A program made the translations under genes and the position numbers. 64,000 nucleotides of DNA from Marinobacter subterrani (GTDB lineage Bacteria > Pseudomonadota > Gammaproteobacteria > Pseudomonadales > Oleiphilaceae): the NCBI RefSeq assembly GCF_001045555.1, contig NZ_LFBU01000001.1:3346461-3410460 (forward strand), given 5' to 3'. Below the pieces are notes generated by a model. That model saw only the letters and a program-made list of their open reading frames with translations. It had not been told where the DNA came from and ran no database searches. Positions 32,812 to 42,491 of this stretch are shown here, piece by piece (the first letter of the stretch is position 1; every line of letters starts with the position of its first letter).

Positions 32812-35800
32812 TCCATGCTCCCGATCTGATCCGCCGCCGATTTGCCCTGCTCGGCCTCCCACACCGGCACGTAGAGCTGGTGCAGCAGGGCTTCAAATTC
32901 GCCGCTGGCCATCAGCCGCTCCGGCGTTTCGAATGCGCCCATCAGGTAACCGGTGTCCCGCGCCAGAGCGTTGGTATAGGCCTGCTCTGCCTCGCTGATA
33001 GCCCGCTCGTGGTCACCGACATACTTTTTACCGCCGTAGAAACTGGTGATCCAGGCAAAGCCGGCCTCGCAATGAATGGGCAAGGCCCGGGTGGTGGCTT
33101 CCATCCATCGGGTGAGCACCGCCTCGAACAGCGGTCTGGCCTGTTCCGGAGCCAGAGCTGCAAAGCGGAACCGGCGGCCCTCCTCCTTGCCCAGAACCAG
33201 GGTGTCGAACGGCTGTCCGCCCAGTTGCCCGGCCAGATGAATCAGCCAGTCCCGCATCAGGTTGGCGTAGCGTACTTTCTTGCTTGAGCCGGAGCCGGTG
33301 AGCAGGCTGGAACTGGCCACCACCAGCCGGCACAATTCACCCTCGGCATTGCAGCGAAGGCCGTCGATCAGATCGGCAACGGCTACCGAACCCAGGGCAT
33401 TCTCATACCGGTAGTCAAAAGGCAGAGGCTCAGCGACCGCCTCCGGCCATTCTGCCAGTGCACCCTGGTAGCGTTCGAACAGGTCCGGCAAGCGGCCGGC
33501 CAGCTCGGAGCGCAGGCGGTGCTCGGTGACCCCCATGCCCAGGTCGCCCCGGCGGGCCATGCGATCGAGGGTTGCCTGCAACCGTTCGTTCAGTTCCTCT
33601 TCGTCATGGGCTTTCAGCAGTCCTTCCTGTATCAGCTCGTTGTCCAGGCGCCAGCGATCCAGCCCGTCCAGATCGAAGTTCTCGTTGTCGGTGTCATCGT
33701 CTTCGACATCCTCGAAGCGCACCTGCAGGCGGCGCTGGTAAAAGGTCTCGATGGGCTTTTTCAGGAAAGCGGCGAGGTCACTCAGGCTGATGGGTTCTTC
33801 CGGGGGCTGATACGGCAGTGCAGACGCCGTCTGTTCTGAAGCCTCGCTACCATGGGCACTGCGCCATTCCCGTTCATAGGTGAACAGGTGTCGGGCCTGC
33901 AGGACCTCGGCCAGGGGGCGGGGTTGGCTGTCGTCACCTTCTCCCAGCCCGTTGGTTTTCGGGAAGTAGGCCCGGCTGAAGGGCTGCAAAGGGTGCGCGG
34001 TGGTGAGGGCTTCGGTGACCTTTGCCTCCGATTGCCCGGCTAAGGACCACAGGCTGTCCAGATGATCCTGCAACTGGCCCACCAGCACCGACGGTGGCCG
34101 TTCGGAATCGTCCTTGATGCTGCGGCCAACCCAGCTAATGTAAAGCTGCTCTCGGGCGGACAACAACGCCTCCAGGAACAGGTAGCGATCGTCCTCCCGG
34201 CGCGAGCGGTCCCCGGGGCGGTAATCCTGGGCCATCAGGTCGAAATCCACCGGCGGCCGGGAGCGGGGGTAGTCGCCGTCGTTCATGCCCAGCAGGCACA
34301 CCTTGCGGAAGGGAATGGCCCGCATGGGCATCAGGGTGGCGAAATTCACCTTGCCGGCCAGGAAGCGCTGGTTCAGGCCGCCTTCGTCGAGCCCTTCCAG
34401 CAGGATATCCTTGACGATGTTCAGGGGCAGCGTCTGCTCCGCAAGGCCGGCGGCCATGGTGTCTTCCAGCCACTGCTCCAGCTGGCGGCGGAAACGGTTG
34501 AGCCGCAACAGGTCGCTGCCTTCGACCTGGTGGAAAAACTGCCCGAGCATGCCGGAGAACAGCGCCTCCCAGTCCCCCGGCGTGCGATCGCTTTGCAGTG
34601 CCTGCCACAGGGTTTCCAGTTGATGCACAAAGTCGTTCAGGCGGCCGGCCAGGCTGGCCTGAAGGCCTCCGATCTCGCCGAAGGGTTCCACACCGCCCCA
34701 GGGCTCGTCGTCACCCATGCCATAACCCAGCAGCATGGCCCGCAGGCCGGATTGCCAGGTGTTGCGCTCCAGCTCGGCTGGCAGATCCAGACTTTCCCGG
34801 TGCCGTCCATGCAGGCCCCAGCGGATATTGGCGCCCTCCACCCAGCGCCGGGCCAGGGGAATCTCGTCTTCGCTGATACCGAAGCGGTCCCGTATGCCCG
34901 GCACCTCCAGCAGACTGATGATCTCACTCACCGCGAAGCGGCTGCGCGGCAGGGACATCAGGGTTTCCAGGGCGATCAGCACCGGTTCATGGTGGCGCTG
35001 GCCCTGGTCGGAAATGGTGAAAGGAATGTGGCGCTTGCGACCGGGCTGGTAACGGCCGAACACGGCCTGGATGTGCGGCGCGTACACGTTGATATCCGGC
35101 ACCATCACGATGACGTCCCGGGGCCGCAGCGTGGGGTCCACGTTGAAAGCCGCCAGCAGCTGATCGTGCAGAATTTCCACTTCCCGCTGGGGGCTGTGGG
35201 CCTGATGGAACGCCAGGGAATGATCCTGCAGCAGATCCAGTTGTCGCTTCTGCTGGCGGATTTCCTGCAACGGCGTCAGGTTGTGGATATCGTTCTGCAG
35301 TTGGTGCAGCAGGCGCGGTGCGTCCTCGTTGCCATGGTCCGAGAAGATATCGATCTTTTGATCCGGCGTCTGGAAGCTGCCCCGGTATTCCTCCGGGTTG
35401 TCGAACTCGTCCAGCAGCCGGATGTAGTCGCGGCCCTGCTTGCCCCAGGCGGCCAGCAGCGGATTGGCGTGCTGGTGCAGCTGGTCGGGATCTTCAATGG
35501 CGGAAAGTGCCGGATGGATCCTGCCCCGCTTGCGTTCAGCCGTGAGCAGTTCCCGGTCGCTGATGATATCGGCCCAGTAAAACTGGCAGGGGTTGTGAAC
35601 GCAGAGCACCACCTGGCTGAACCGGCTCAGGACATAAAGAGCCTCCAGCGCCTGCCGCGGCAGCGACGACACGCCAAACACGACAATGCGGGTCGGGAGG
35701 CGGGACGGGTTGGCGGGCGCCGGGATGCGCTGGCCCTGTTCCATGAATCGGGTGTGGATCTGCGAGCGGCTGGTATCGGCGTCAGCGCCCACATCCTCAA

Positions 35801-36416
35801 CCAACCTCCGCCAGAGCAGGGGCTGCCAGCGGGTTTCCGCATCCAGCGGCTTTTCCTCTGCCCGGGCCGTGATAATGACGTCCTTGCCCTGCTCCCAGGC
35901 AGCCAGCCAGTCGGCCCGAAACACCTGGTACTGGTCGAAAAGATCCGCCACCTTTTCTGCCAGCTGGAAATTGCGCAGGTCCGGATCGTTACCCTCCAGA
36001 AACCGGGCCAGTGGGGTAAAGGCCTCGTCCTGCCCCATCAACCTGGGCAGCAACCGGTACAGCCGCCACACCAGGCGACGCTTGTCGAAGGGCGACTGTT
36101 CCGGCACCTCGCCGTCCGGGAGCACCGCCCGGTAGGCCTGCCAGATAAACCGGGCCGGGAACAGAAAATCCATGCCGGCGGCAATGCCCAGGCCGCCCTC
36201 CACGCCATCGTCAGTGCGCTTCTCCGCCAACGCCAGCTTCAGCCACTGGGCAATGCCATTGCTCTGTACCAGGAAGGTTTCACTCTGCAACGGGGGCATG
36301 GGATTGTGCCGGCAGATATAGACCACGGCCCGGCGCAGGTCTTCCAGATGGTTGGCGTGGATAGCGTGGAAGCCGGGTTCGATGGTGGCGGGTTTATCGG
36401 TGGACAGAGCGGCCAT
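32808..36416 (-). CDS. recC: exodeoxyribonuclease V subunit gamma (RecC)
   Basis: 1202 residues. It opens with FHAIHANHLEDLRRAVV and has the RecC-typical LVQSNGIAQWLKLALAEK and VCLLGMNDGDYPRSRPPVDFDLM. RecC has an inactivated helicase/nuclease fold and recognises Chi. Expression begins here: recC-recB-recD run without gaps. The 149 bases between recC and folM hold its promoter or leader; no gene is seen there. Confidence 0.97.
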   Translation of the reverse strand: MAALSTDKPATIEPGFHAIHANHLEDLRRAVVYICRHNPMPPLQSETFLVQSNGIAQWLKLALAEKRTDDGVEGGLGIAAGMDFLFPARFIWQAYRAVLPDGEVPEQSPFDKRRLVWRLYRLLPRLMGQDEAFTPLARFLEGNDPDLRNFQLAEKVADLFDQYQVFRADWLAAWEQGKDVIITARAEEKPLDAETRWQPLLWRRLVEDVGADADTSRSQIHTRFMEQGQRIPAPANPSRLPTRIVVFGVSSLPRQALEALYVLSRFSQVVLCVHNPCQFYWADIISDRELLTAERKRGRIHPALSAIEDPDQLHQHANPLLAAWGKQGRDYIRLLDEFDNPEEYRGSFQTPDQKIDIFSDHGNEDAPRLLHQLQNDIHNLTPLQEIRQQKRQLDLLQDHSLAFHQAHSPQREVEILHDQLLAAFNVDPTLRPRDVIVMVPDINVYAPHIQAVFGRYQPGRKRHIPFTISDQGQRHHEPVLIALETLMSLPRSRFAVSEIISLLEVPGIRDRFGISEDEIPLARRWVEGANIRWGLHGRHRESLDLPAELERNTWQSGLRAMLLGYGMGDDEPWGGVEPFGEIGGLQASLAGRLNDFVHQLETLWQALQSDRTPGDWEALFSGMLGQFFHQVEGSDLLRLNRFRRQLEQWLEDTMAAGLAEQTLPLNIVKDILLEGLDEGGLNQRFLAGKVNFATLMPMRAIPFRKVCLLGMNDGDYPRSRPPVDFDLMAQDYRPGDRSRREDDRYLFLEALLSAREQLYISWVGRSIKDDSERPPSVLVGQLQDHLDSLWSLAGQSEAKVTEALTTAHPLQPFSRAYFPKTNGLGEGDDSQPRPLAEVLQARHLFTYEREWRSAHGSEASEQTASALPYQPPEEPISLSDLAAFLKKPIETFYQRRLQVRFEDVEDDDTDNENFDLDGLDRWRLDNELIQEGLLKAHDEEELNERLQATLDRMARRGDLGMGVTEHRLRSELAGRLPDLFERYQGALAEWPEAVAEPLPFDYRYENALGSVAVADLIDGLRCNAEGELCRLVVASSSLLTGSGSSKKVRYANLMRDWLIHLAGQLGGQPFDTLVLGKEEGRRFRFAALAPEQARPLFEAVLTRWMEATTRALPIHCEAGFAWITSFYGGKKYVGDHERAISEAEQAYTNALARDTGYLMGAFETPERLMASGEFEALLHQLYVPVWEAEQGKSAADQIGSME

Positions 36417-36565
36417 GGGTTTCCTTGTCGGGTGTGCAATTCAATCCTGTTGCCACAGGTTACCGCATGTGACCACAGATGCGGACCGTCAGAAACGTCT
36501 GATCGTCACAAAGCACAGCGGCCCGTTGCGACAGGTAGTGTCGCCGGGCCGGCTATCCGATCTTC

Positions 36566-37273
36566 TCAGGCCAGGTGCCGGCCGCCATCCAGGGGCAGGG
36601 TTCTGCCGGTAATGTAGGGATTGTCGAGCAGAAATTGCAGGCTGGCCACGGCCACTCCAGCGCCCGGCTCGATGCCCATCAATGATTTTTTCAGGGTCTT
36701 TTCCCGGTAAGCCTCGCTGTCTCCCGGATTGAACAGGATCAGCGAGGGCGCAATGGCGTTGACCTTTACCCGGGGCGCCAGCAGCCGCGAGAACGACAGG
36801 GTGAGATTGGCCAGGGCCGCTTTGCTGGCGGCATAGGCAATATGCTTCGCGCTGCCTGTTTCGACCACGTAGTCGGTCATGTGGATGATGTCGGTTGCGG
36901 TATCCCCCTGCTCCAGCATGGATCGGCACGCCAGATTGATCCGATACGGCGTCATCACGTGAACCTGCATCATGGCGTTCATCACCTCCGCCGGGTCGGA
37001 ATCCTTGCTCTCGGGTAACCAGTCCGAGGCGTTGTGGATGATCGCGCGCAGTGTGTCCGTTCGCGATTTCAGGGCCTCGATAAAGTCATCAATGCCCTTA
37101 TTCGTGGCAAAATCCGCGTGGAGACATTCGGCACCCGCCTTTTGCAGCGCATCTATGGCCGGTCGATAGGTGCGATAGGTAACGATGATGGGCTGGCCAC
37201 GGTCAAGGCAGGCTCTGGCGAAGGCCAGGCCGATTCGCTGGCCGGCGCCGGTTATCAGAATGGGGGCGGTCAT
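36566..37273 (-). CDS. folM: dihydromonapterin reductase (short-chain dehydrogenase)
   Basis: 235 residues, a Rossmann-fold short-chain dehydrogenase. The NADPH site reads ITGAGQRIGLAFA (the GQRIG form typical of FolM rather than GxxxGIG). The catalytic Tyr-Lys is in AYAASKAALANLT, and the C-terminus has ITGRTLPLDGGRHLA. FolM reduces dihydromonapterin to tetrahydromonapterin and has weak dihydrofolate reductase activity. It is divergent from the FAN1 gene across 105 bases. A pteridine reductase of another type is the main alternative. Confidence 0.85.
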   Translation of the reverse strand: MTAPILITGAGQRIGLAFARACLDRGQPIIVTYRTYRPAIDALQKAGAECLHADFATNKGIDDFIEALKSRTDTLRAIIHNASDWLPESKDSDPAEVMNAMMQVHVMTPYRINLACRSMLEQGDTATDIIHMTDYVVETGSAKHIAYAASKAALANLTLSFSRLLAPRVKVNAIAPSLILFNPGDSEAYREKTLKKSLMGIEPGAGVAVASLQFLLDNPYITGRTLPLDGGRHLA

Positions 37274-37378
37274 GGTGTTTTCCTGTAAGCAGTGTCTTAC
37301 CTACGTTGATGTCCTCCTTGCGGCTCAACGTGGTAGCGTCATACCCCGGAACCATCCCGAAGGAAGATCAACCAGGCC

Positions 37379-39088
37379 ATGTCACCGGCGAAGCTACAGA
37401 GCAAACAACCGGGTACCGCAGATCTGAACAATCCGCTGTACTACCTCGAAAACATGGAGACCGTTGTTGGCTGGGTGCTCAGCCACCATGGCGATTTGCT
37501 GACGGCGGCAGAGCAGGCTCGGCTGGCGCAGTTCTACCATCTGTCCACACCGGCCCGGGCACTGCTTACCCGAATGGTGATGCGTTCGGGGGAGCTGTTC
37601 CGGTCGGACAAACTGACCTACCCGGAGCTGGGCGTACCCGAGGCCCACGCCCTGGCGGAACTGGCCGAGGCTGGCTGGCTGGACACCGAGCCGCGGCTTA
37701 GCCTGGACGAGCTGTTCCGGCTTTTCACCCTGGCGGAATTACGACCGGCTTTTGCCCCCGTGCTTGCGGCTACCGGCGAGCCCGCCAACCTGCCCAAAGG
37801 GCAACTGCGTGACACTTTGCTGCCCCGGTTCCCCGATGCGCTGACCATTTCTGACTGGCTGGGGCCTGGCGCGAGCCGGGTCGTCCGGCTCGAACACATG
37901 CCGCTGTTCGACCGGATCCGTCTGATGTTCTTCGGTAACCTGCGCCAGAGCTGGCCCGATTTCGTGTTGGTGGAACTGGGTCACCAGCAGTACGAGCCTG
38001 TCACCTTCACCCCGGATTCCCGGGCCTTCGGGCACCGACCGGAGGTGGACCTGTATCTGGCCATGCACCAGTGCCGGGAATGGCTGGATCAGGGTGTGCC
38101 CGCCCGTGAGGTCTGGCCGGAAGTGCCGGCGCCGTCGGAGAATCCGTGGCTGACCAGCCGCCGGGACCGGCTGTTGCTGGAACTGGGCCGGCAGGCGGAG
38201 CGCCAGGGCGAGCGGGAGCTGGCCCTGCAGGCATTGGCCAGCAGCGGCCACCGGGAAGCGCGGCTGAAGCAGTTGCGGTTACTGGAGCGGATGAAACGCC
38301 ACGGCGACGCCTGGGAAATTGCCTCACAGTGGCACACACAGGATCTGAGCGATGCCGAGGCCCAGGGGCTGGCGCGGATTCTGAAACGCCTTGCGGCAAA
38401 GCTGGGCGAGCCGGCTCCGCCATTGGCCACGACGCCGCCGATCATGGAATTCAGTCTCACGCTGCCAAGACCGGCGCTGGGCTCGGTGGAACTCGCTGTG
38501 CAGCAGCATTTATGGCGGGACGATGCGCCGGTGTTCTATGTGGAAAATACCCTGATCAACGGCCTGTTCGGGCTATTGTGCTGGCAGACCATCTTTGCGC
38601 CCGTGCCGGGGGCCTTCTTCCATCCATTCCATGTGGGCCCGGCAGACCTGACCCGGGAGGATTTCGTGGCCCGTCGCCAGGCCGGGTTCGACCAGTGCTT
38701 TGCCCTGCTGGCGGATGGCCGCTACCGGGCCCGGATTCTGGCCAACTATCGGGCCAAACAGGGCATCACCAACCCGTTCGTGATCTGGCCGGTGATCACC
38801 GAAGAGTTGCTCCATCTGGCGCTGGACTGCATCCCACCGGCGGATCTCGAACGCCTGTTCCGGCGCCTGTTGCGCAATATCCGGGAGCACCGCAGCGGCT
38901 TTCCCGATCTGATCCGGTTCCATCCCGGCAAGCCGGGGCCTGGCAGGCGTTATGACATGATCGAGGTGAAAGGCCCGGGCGACCGGCTGCAGGATCATCA
39001 GGTCCGCTGGCTCGCGTTTTTTGCCGGTGAGGGCATTCCCGCCAGTGTCTGTTATGTGCGCTGGCGGGACAATGAGGCGGTGGCATGA
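37379..39088 (+). CDS. FAN1-type structure-specific nuclease with VRR-NUC domain
   Basis: 569 residues. The N-terminal half is helical and SAP/TPR-like, and includes LYYLENMETVVGWVLSHH. The C-terminal VRR-NUC domain carries the PD-(D/E)XK residues D510 (in GFPDL), E529 and K531 (in IEVKGPGD), then QDHQVRWLAFF. FAN1 cuts 5'-flap and interstrand-crosslinked DNA. The stop overlaps the start of the helicase gene (ATGA), so the two are translated together. This pair sits beside recCBD and folM. Confidence 0.9.
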   Translation: MSPAKLQSKQPGTADLNNPLYYLENMETVVGWVLSHHGDLLTAAEQARLAQFYHLSTPARALLTRMVMRSGELFRSDKLTYPELGVPEAHALAELAEAGWLDTEPRLSLDELFRLFTLAELRPAFAPVLAATGEPANLPKGQLRDTLLPRFPDALTISDWLGPGASRVVRLEHMPLFDRIRLMFFGNLRQSWPDFVLVELGHQQYEPVTFTPDSRAFGHRPEVDLYLAMHQCREWLDQGVPAREVWPEVPAPSENPWLTSRRDRLLLELGRQAERQGERELALQALASSGHREARLKQLRLLERMKRHGDAWEIASQWHTQDLSDAEAQGLARILKRLAAKLGEPAPPLATTPPIMEFSLTLPRPALGSVELAVQQHLWRDDAPVFYVENTLINGLFGLLCWQTIFAPVPGAFFHPFHVGPADLTREDFVARRQAGFDQCFALLADGRYRARILANYRAKQGITNPFVIWPVITEELLHLALDCIPPADLERLFRRLLRNIREHRSGFPDLIRFHPGKPGPGRRYDMIEVKGPGDRLQDHQVRWLAFFAGEGIPASVCYVRWRDNEAVA

Positions 39089-41355
39089 CCCTGAAGGTAG
39101 CCGTCCGCACCCTCTGCGAATTTGCCGCCCGCACCGGCGATCTGGACTTCCGCTATACCCCGGCCCCCAGTTCCGAGGAAGGCATAGCCGGCCACCAGGC
39201 AATCCAGTCCCGGCGCGGGTTTGGTTATAAAAGTGAGTATTTACTGACCGGGGAGTGTCTGGGGCTAAAGCTTTCCGGGCGCGCGGATGTCTATAACCCG
39301 CACCGTGGCCGGCTGGAAGAGATCAAGACCCACCGGGGTGACCTGTCCCGAATCCGCGACCACCAGCGGGCGCTTCATCGTGCCCAGTTACGAGCCTATG
39401 GTGCGCTCTTGTGCCGGCAGGAAAACCGGAAAACTCTGGAACTGGCGTTGATCTATTACGACACCGGAAGAGACAAGGAAACACCGGTGGTGGAGACCGC
39501 CAGTGCCGACGAACTCTGGCAGGAACTGGAAGCCCTGTGCCGTCAGTACAAGGCCTGGGCCGAGCAGGAGGAGCATCACCGTGAGCAGCGCAATGTCCTG
39601 CTGGCCGGGCTGAGATTTCCTTTTCCGGCGTTCCGCCCCAGGCAGCGCCAGTTGGCGGAGACCGTCTACAAGAACTCGGTGAAGTCCGGCACTTTGCTGC
39701 TTGAGGCACCCACCGGTCTGGGCAAGACCCTCGGTACCCTGTTCCCGGCGCTAATGGCCATGCCATCAGCCGGGAAGGACCGGTTGTTCTACCTCACCTG
39801 CCGCAACACCGCCCGCCAGCTTGCCATGGATGCCGTGGCGCGTCTGCGTTCGGCTCAAGTGGCCCCGAACTGGCCCATGCGAACCCTGGAACTGGTATCG
39901 AAAGACGACGCCTGCGAGCACCCGGACAAAGCCTGCCATGGCGAATCCTGCCCCCTGGCCAAAGGCTTTTTCGACCGGCTGCCCGATGCCCGGGCGGAAG
40001 CGGCCCGGACCGAAGGCACACTGGATCAACAGACGTTGGCGAAGATCGCCGCCGGTCACGATATTTGCCCTTACTTTCTGGCCCAGGAAATGGCCCGGTG
40101 GAGCGATGTGGTGATCGGTGATGTGAACCGGTTGTTCGACCAATCCGCCCTGCTCCACGGTTTGATTCGCCAGAACAACTGGAAGACCAGCGTGCTGGTG
40201 GATGAGGCCCATAACCTGGTGGACCGGGGCCGGGGTATGTATTCGGTACGGCTGGACCAGCAACGATTACTGAAAGTGAAAAAGACAGCACCGAAGCCGC
40301 TGAAGGGCGCCATCGACCGAACGGCCCGGGCGTGGCAGAGCCTGATCCGGGATCATCAGGTGAGCGATGATACCCCGGTTTTTCTGGCGACCCTGCCGGC
40401 GCAACTACTGGGCGCGCTGCAGGCCCTGGTCTCCGTGATCACGGATTTCCTGGCCGACAACCCGCCGGATCTGGCGCTGCAGGAACTGCTGTTCGAGAGC
40501 GTGGCGTTCATGAAGCTGGCGGACACCTTCGGTGACCATTCGCTGTGCGAATTCCAGCGTGCCGGCCGGGGCCGCGCGAGCCTGACCATCCAGAACCTGG
40601 TGCCGGCGGACTTCCTGCGGGAGCGGTTTGCAGCCGCGGACTCGGTGCTGCTGTTCTCCGCCACCCTGAGCCCCGGTGTCTATTACCGGGATCTTTTGGG
40701 GATGCCTGACGATTCCCGGTTTATCTCCCTTGCCAGCCCCTTCAGTGCCGATCAGTTACAGGTGCATTTCACCCCGGGCCTCAGTACCCGCCAGATTCAC
40801 CGGGAAGCGTCACTGAAACCCATCGCCGAGCTGATCGCCCGGCAGTTCCGGGAGCGTCCGGGCCATTACCTGGCGTTTTTCAGCAGCTTCAAATACGCCA
40901 GAGAGGTGAGTGAGACGCTCGCCGAACAGGCACCAGATGTGCCCCAGCGGTCCCAACAGCCGGGCATGAGCCCGGAGCAACGCAGGCAGTTTCTGTCCGG
41001 GTTCCAGCAACCAGAAGGGCGCGTGGCCTTTGCCGTGCTCGGCGGCGTGTTCAGCGAAGGCATCGACCTGCCGGGGGATCAACTGATCGGCGCCTTCGTT
41101 GCCACTCTGGGATTGCCGCCCTTCGATGCCTGGCATGAAATCCTGAAGGCCCGCCTCGAGCAGCGCTTCGGCGCCGGCTACGACTACACCTACCGGATTC
41201 CCGGCCTGCAGAAAGTGGCCCAGGCCGCGGGGCGGGTGATCCGCACCCCGGAGGACGAAGGCATTATCTGGTTGATTGATGATCGATTCCTGCAGCCGGA
41301 GAACAACCGACTGTTGCCGCGCTGGTGGTTCGCAAAGGGGCCGGCCAGGGCGTGA
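39085..41355 (+). CDS. nuclease-helicase fusion: N-terminal PD-(D/E)XK domain and XPD/DinG-type Fe-S helicase
   Basis: 756 residues. The N-terminal 130 residues contain GRADVYNPHRGRLEEIKTHRGD, a RecB/Cas4-like nuclease core with D and E-x-K. The helicase part has Walker A EAPTGLGKTLGTLF, the DEAH box VDEAHNLVDRG and C-terminal AAGRVIRTPEDEG. Four cysteines (CEHPDKACHGESC, then ICPYF) match the Fe-S cluster of XPD/DinG helicases. It should unwind DNA 5'-3' and may be a nuclease. It is coupled to the FAN1 gene, suggesting joint crosslink or flap processing. Confidence 0.9.
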   Translation: MTLKVAVRTLCEFAARTGDLDFRYTPAPSSEEGIAGHQAIQSRRGFGYKSEYLLTGECLGLKLSGRADVYNPHRGRLEEIKTHRGDLSRIRDHQRALHRAQLRAYGALLCRQENRKTLELALIYYDTGRDKETPVVETASADELWQELEALCRQYKAWAEQEEHHREQRNVLLAGLRFPFPAFRPRQRQLAETVYKNSVKSGTLLLEAPTGLGKTLGTLFPALMAMPSAGKDRLFYLTCRNTARQLAMDAVARLRSAQVAPNWPMRTLELVSKDDACEHPDKACHGESCPLAKGFFDRLPDARAEAARTEGTLDQQTLAKIAAGHDICPYFLAQEMARWSDVVIGDVNRLFDQSALLHGLIRQNNWKTSVLVDEAHNLVDRGRGMYSVRLDQQRLLKVKKTAPKPLKGAIDRTARAWQSLIRDHQVSDDTPVFLATLPAQLLGALQALVSVITDFLADNPPDLALQELLFESVAFMKLADTFGDHSLCEFQRAGRGRASLTIQNLVPADFLRERFAAADSVLLFSATLSPGVYYRDLLGMPDDSRFISLASPFSADQLQVHFTPGLSTRQIHREASLKPIAELIARQFRERPGHYLAFFSSFKYAREVSETLAEQAPDVPQRSQQPGMSPEQRRQFLSGFQQPEGRVAFAVLGGVFSEGIDLPGDQLIGAFVATLGLPPFDAWHEILKARLEQRFGAGYDYTYRIPGLQKVAQAAGRVIRTPEDEGIIWLIDDRFLQPENNRLLPRWWFAKGPARA

Positions 41356-41491
41356 CCTGTGTTCGCCATCGAACAGACCCGACCCATTGGCTGTTTTAAC
41401 CTTCAAGGGCCCCGGCCAGCCAACTGCCGGAGGTCTGGCTCTGTCAGGGGCAGAAGGTTCCCGGATGTTGGCGAGAACAGGAGAAATAGAC

Positions 41492-41806
41492 ATGGAACGG
41501 ATAATGCGCTCAGTCCCGATAATGGCTCTGGCAATGCTGTTGGCCCTGTTTGCCGGATGTGCCTCAACGGAATCCAGTTCCGGCACCGGCGAGTACATCG
41601 ACGATACGGTGATCACTACCAAGGTAAAGGCGGCGATCTTCAACGAACCAACGCTCAAGAGCGCCGAAATCAACGTTGAGACCTTCAAGGGGGCGGTTCA
41701 GCTGTCGGGCTTCGTTAACTCGCGGGCCGACATCGATACCGCCGTCCGGGTGGCCCGGGGCGTGAAAGGTGTCAAGTCGGTCAGCAACGATATGGAGCTG
41801 AAATAA
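41492..41806 (+). CDS. BON-domain lipoprotein (OsmY-like)
   Basis: 104 residues from the ATG at 41492, with AGGAGAAA 8 bases upstream. A longer frame upstream lacks a signal and is not used. The signal ends in LLALFAGCAS, a lipobox. A single BON domain follows (DDTVITTKVKAAIFNE, INVETFKGAVQLSGFVN, VKGVKSVSNDMEL). BON domains bind membranes or phospholipids, and such proteins are often stress-induced. It stands alone between the helicase and the interrupted PAS gene. Confidence 0.9.
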   Translation: MERIMRSVPIMALAMLLALFAGCASTESSSGTGEYIDDTVITTKVKAAIFNEPTLKSAEINVETFKGAVQLSGFVNSRADIDTAVRVARGVKGVKSVSNDMELK

Positions 41807-41858
41807 CGCCGGGTGAGTGATTGCGGGGCTAGGAGGAAGTCCCTGGTCCGCTCTGGCC

Positions 41859-42241
41859 TCAGGCCTCAGGCTTGTGCCGCAGGGCGGACTCCAGGTTCTT
41901 GGTTTCGGTGATATCCACCAGGGTGATCACCACACCGTCGATCACGTTATCCAGCCGGCGATAGGGGATGATCCTGACCGAAAACCAGCGGTCGTCGCTG
42001 GTGGTAATCTGCTTTTCGCTGGTTGCCAGGGTCTCCAGGGTTCTGCTGGCATCGTCCTGCAATTCCGGGTAACGGAGGCTGGAGGTCAGGTCGCTGAGGG
42101 GCCGGCCGATGTCGCTTTCCCGCAGGCTGATAATGGCTGCCGCCCGTTCCGTGTAGCGCCGCACATTCAGGTTCTGATCCAGAAACAGAACCGCGATCTC
42201 GATGCTGTTGAGCACGTTCTGCATATTGTGAACTAGGGTTA
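41859..42241 (-). pseudogene. 3' remnant of CheR-type methyltransferase/PAS gene cut by prophage
   Basis: About 127 C-terminal codons remain. NMQNVLNSIEIAVLFLDQ, NVRRYTERAAAIISLRESD and IDGVVITLVDITETKNLE are typical of the PAS segment at the end of large CheB/CheR fusion proteins. The frame continues into prophage DNA at 42242, so everything upstream (methylesterase, methyltransferase) is separated and should lie beyond the far end of the prophage. The remnant has no start of its own and is probably not made. Confidence 0.75.
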
Positions 42242-42411
42242 TGTTTGGCACAGCCGGGAATACATGGGAATCAGCGGGATTGAATGGGAAGAATCTAAGC
42301 ACATCAGGCGTTTAGAAGTACCGGGGCGGCGAGTTTGTGCCAAATGTAGCGCCAACCACCATAAAGCCGATATTCCACCGAACCTTTCCAATTTAGCGCG
42401 ATGTTTGGCAC
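42242..42411. repeat. attL: prophage left end with transposase-binding repeats
   Basis: ATGTTTGGCAC occurs at 42241-42251 and 42401-42411, and an inverted, partly matching copy (GTGCCAAAT) lies at 42337-42345. Multiple end repeats, one of them inverted, are how MuA-type transposases recognise an element end. The outermost repeat starts with TG, as Mu-family termini do. The five host bases just outside (42237-42241, GGTTA) are the candidate target duplication. No gene lies between 42242 and 42491. Confidence 0.75.
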
Positions 42412-42491
42412 TTGATCAGAGCGCCGATTCTGTTCGAGGCCAGGAACAGAACTGAGCCGAGGCGAGATCGACGACACGCCCGGTGCCAGGA

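Noticed and set aside
34062..36617. Very long open frame (851 codons) on the plus strand opposite recC
   Set aside because: It is antisense to a clearly conserved recC. High GC produces long stop-free antisense frames here; the composition (rich in Gln, His, Ala, Arg) is that of a shadow.
41276..41491. N-terminal extension of the BON lipoprotein
   Set aside because: The ATG at 41492 has a proper ribosome site and begins a lipoprotein signal; the extension overlaps the helicase gene end and has no signal character.
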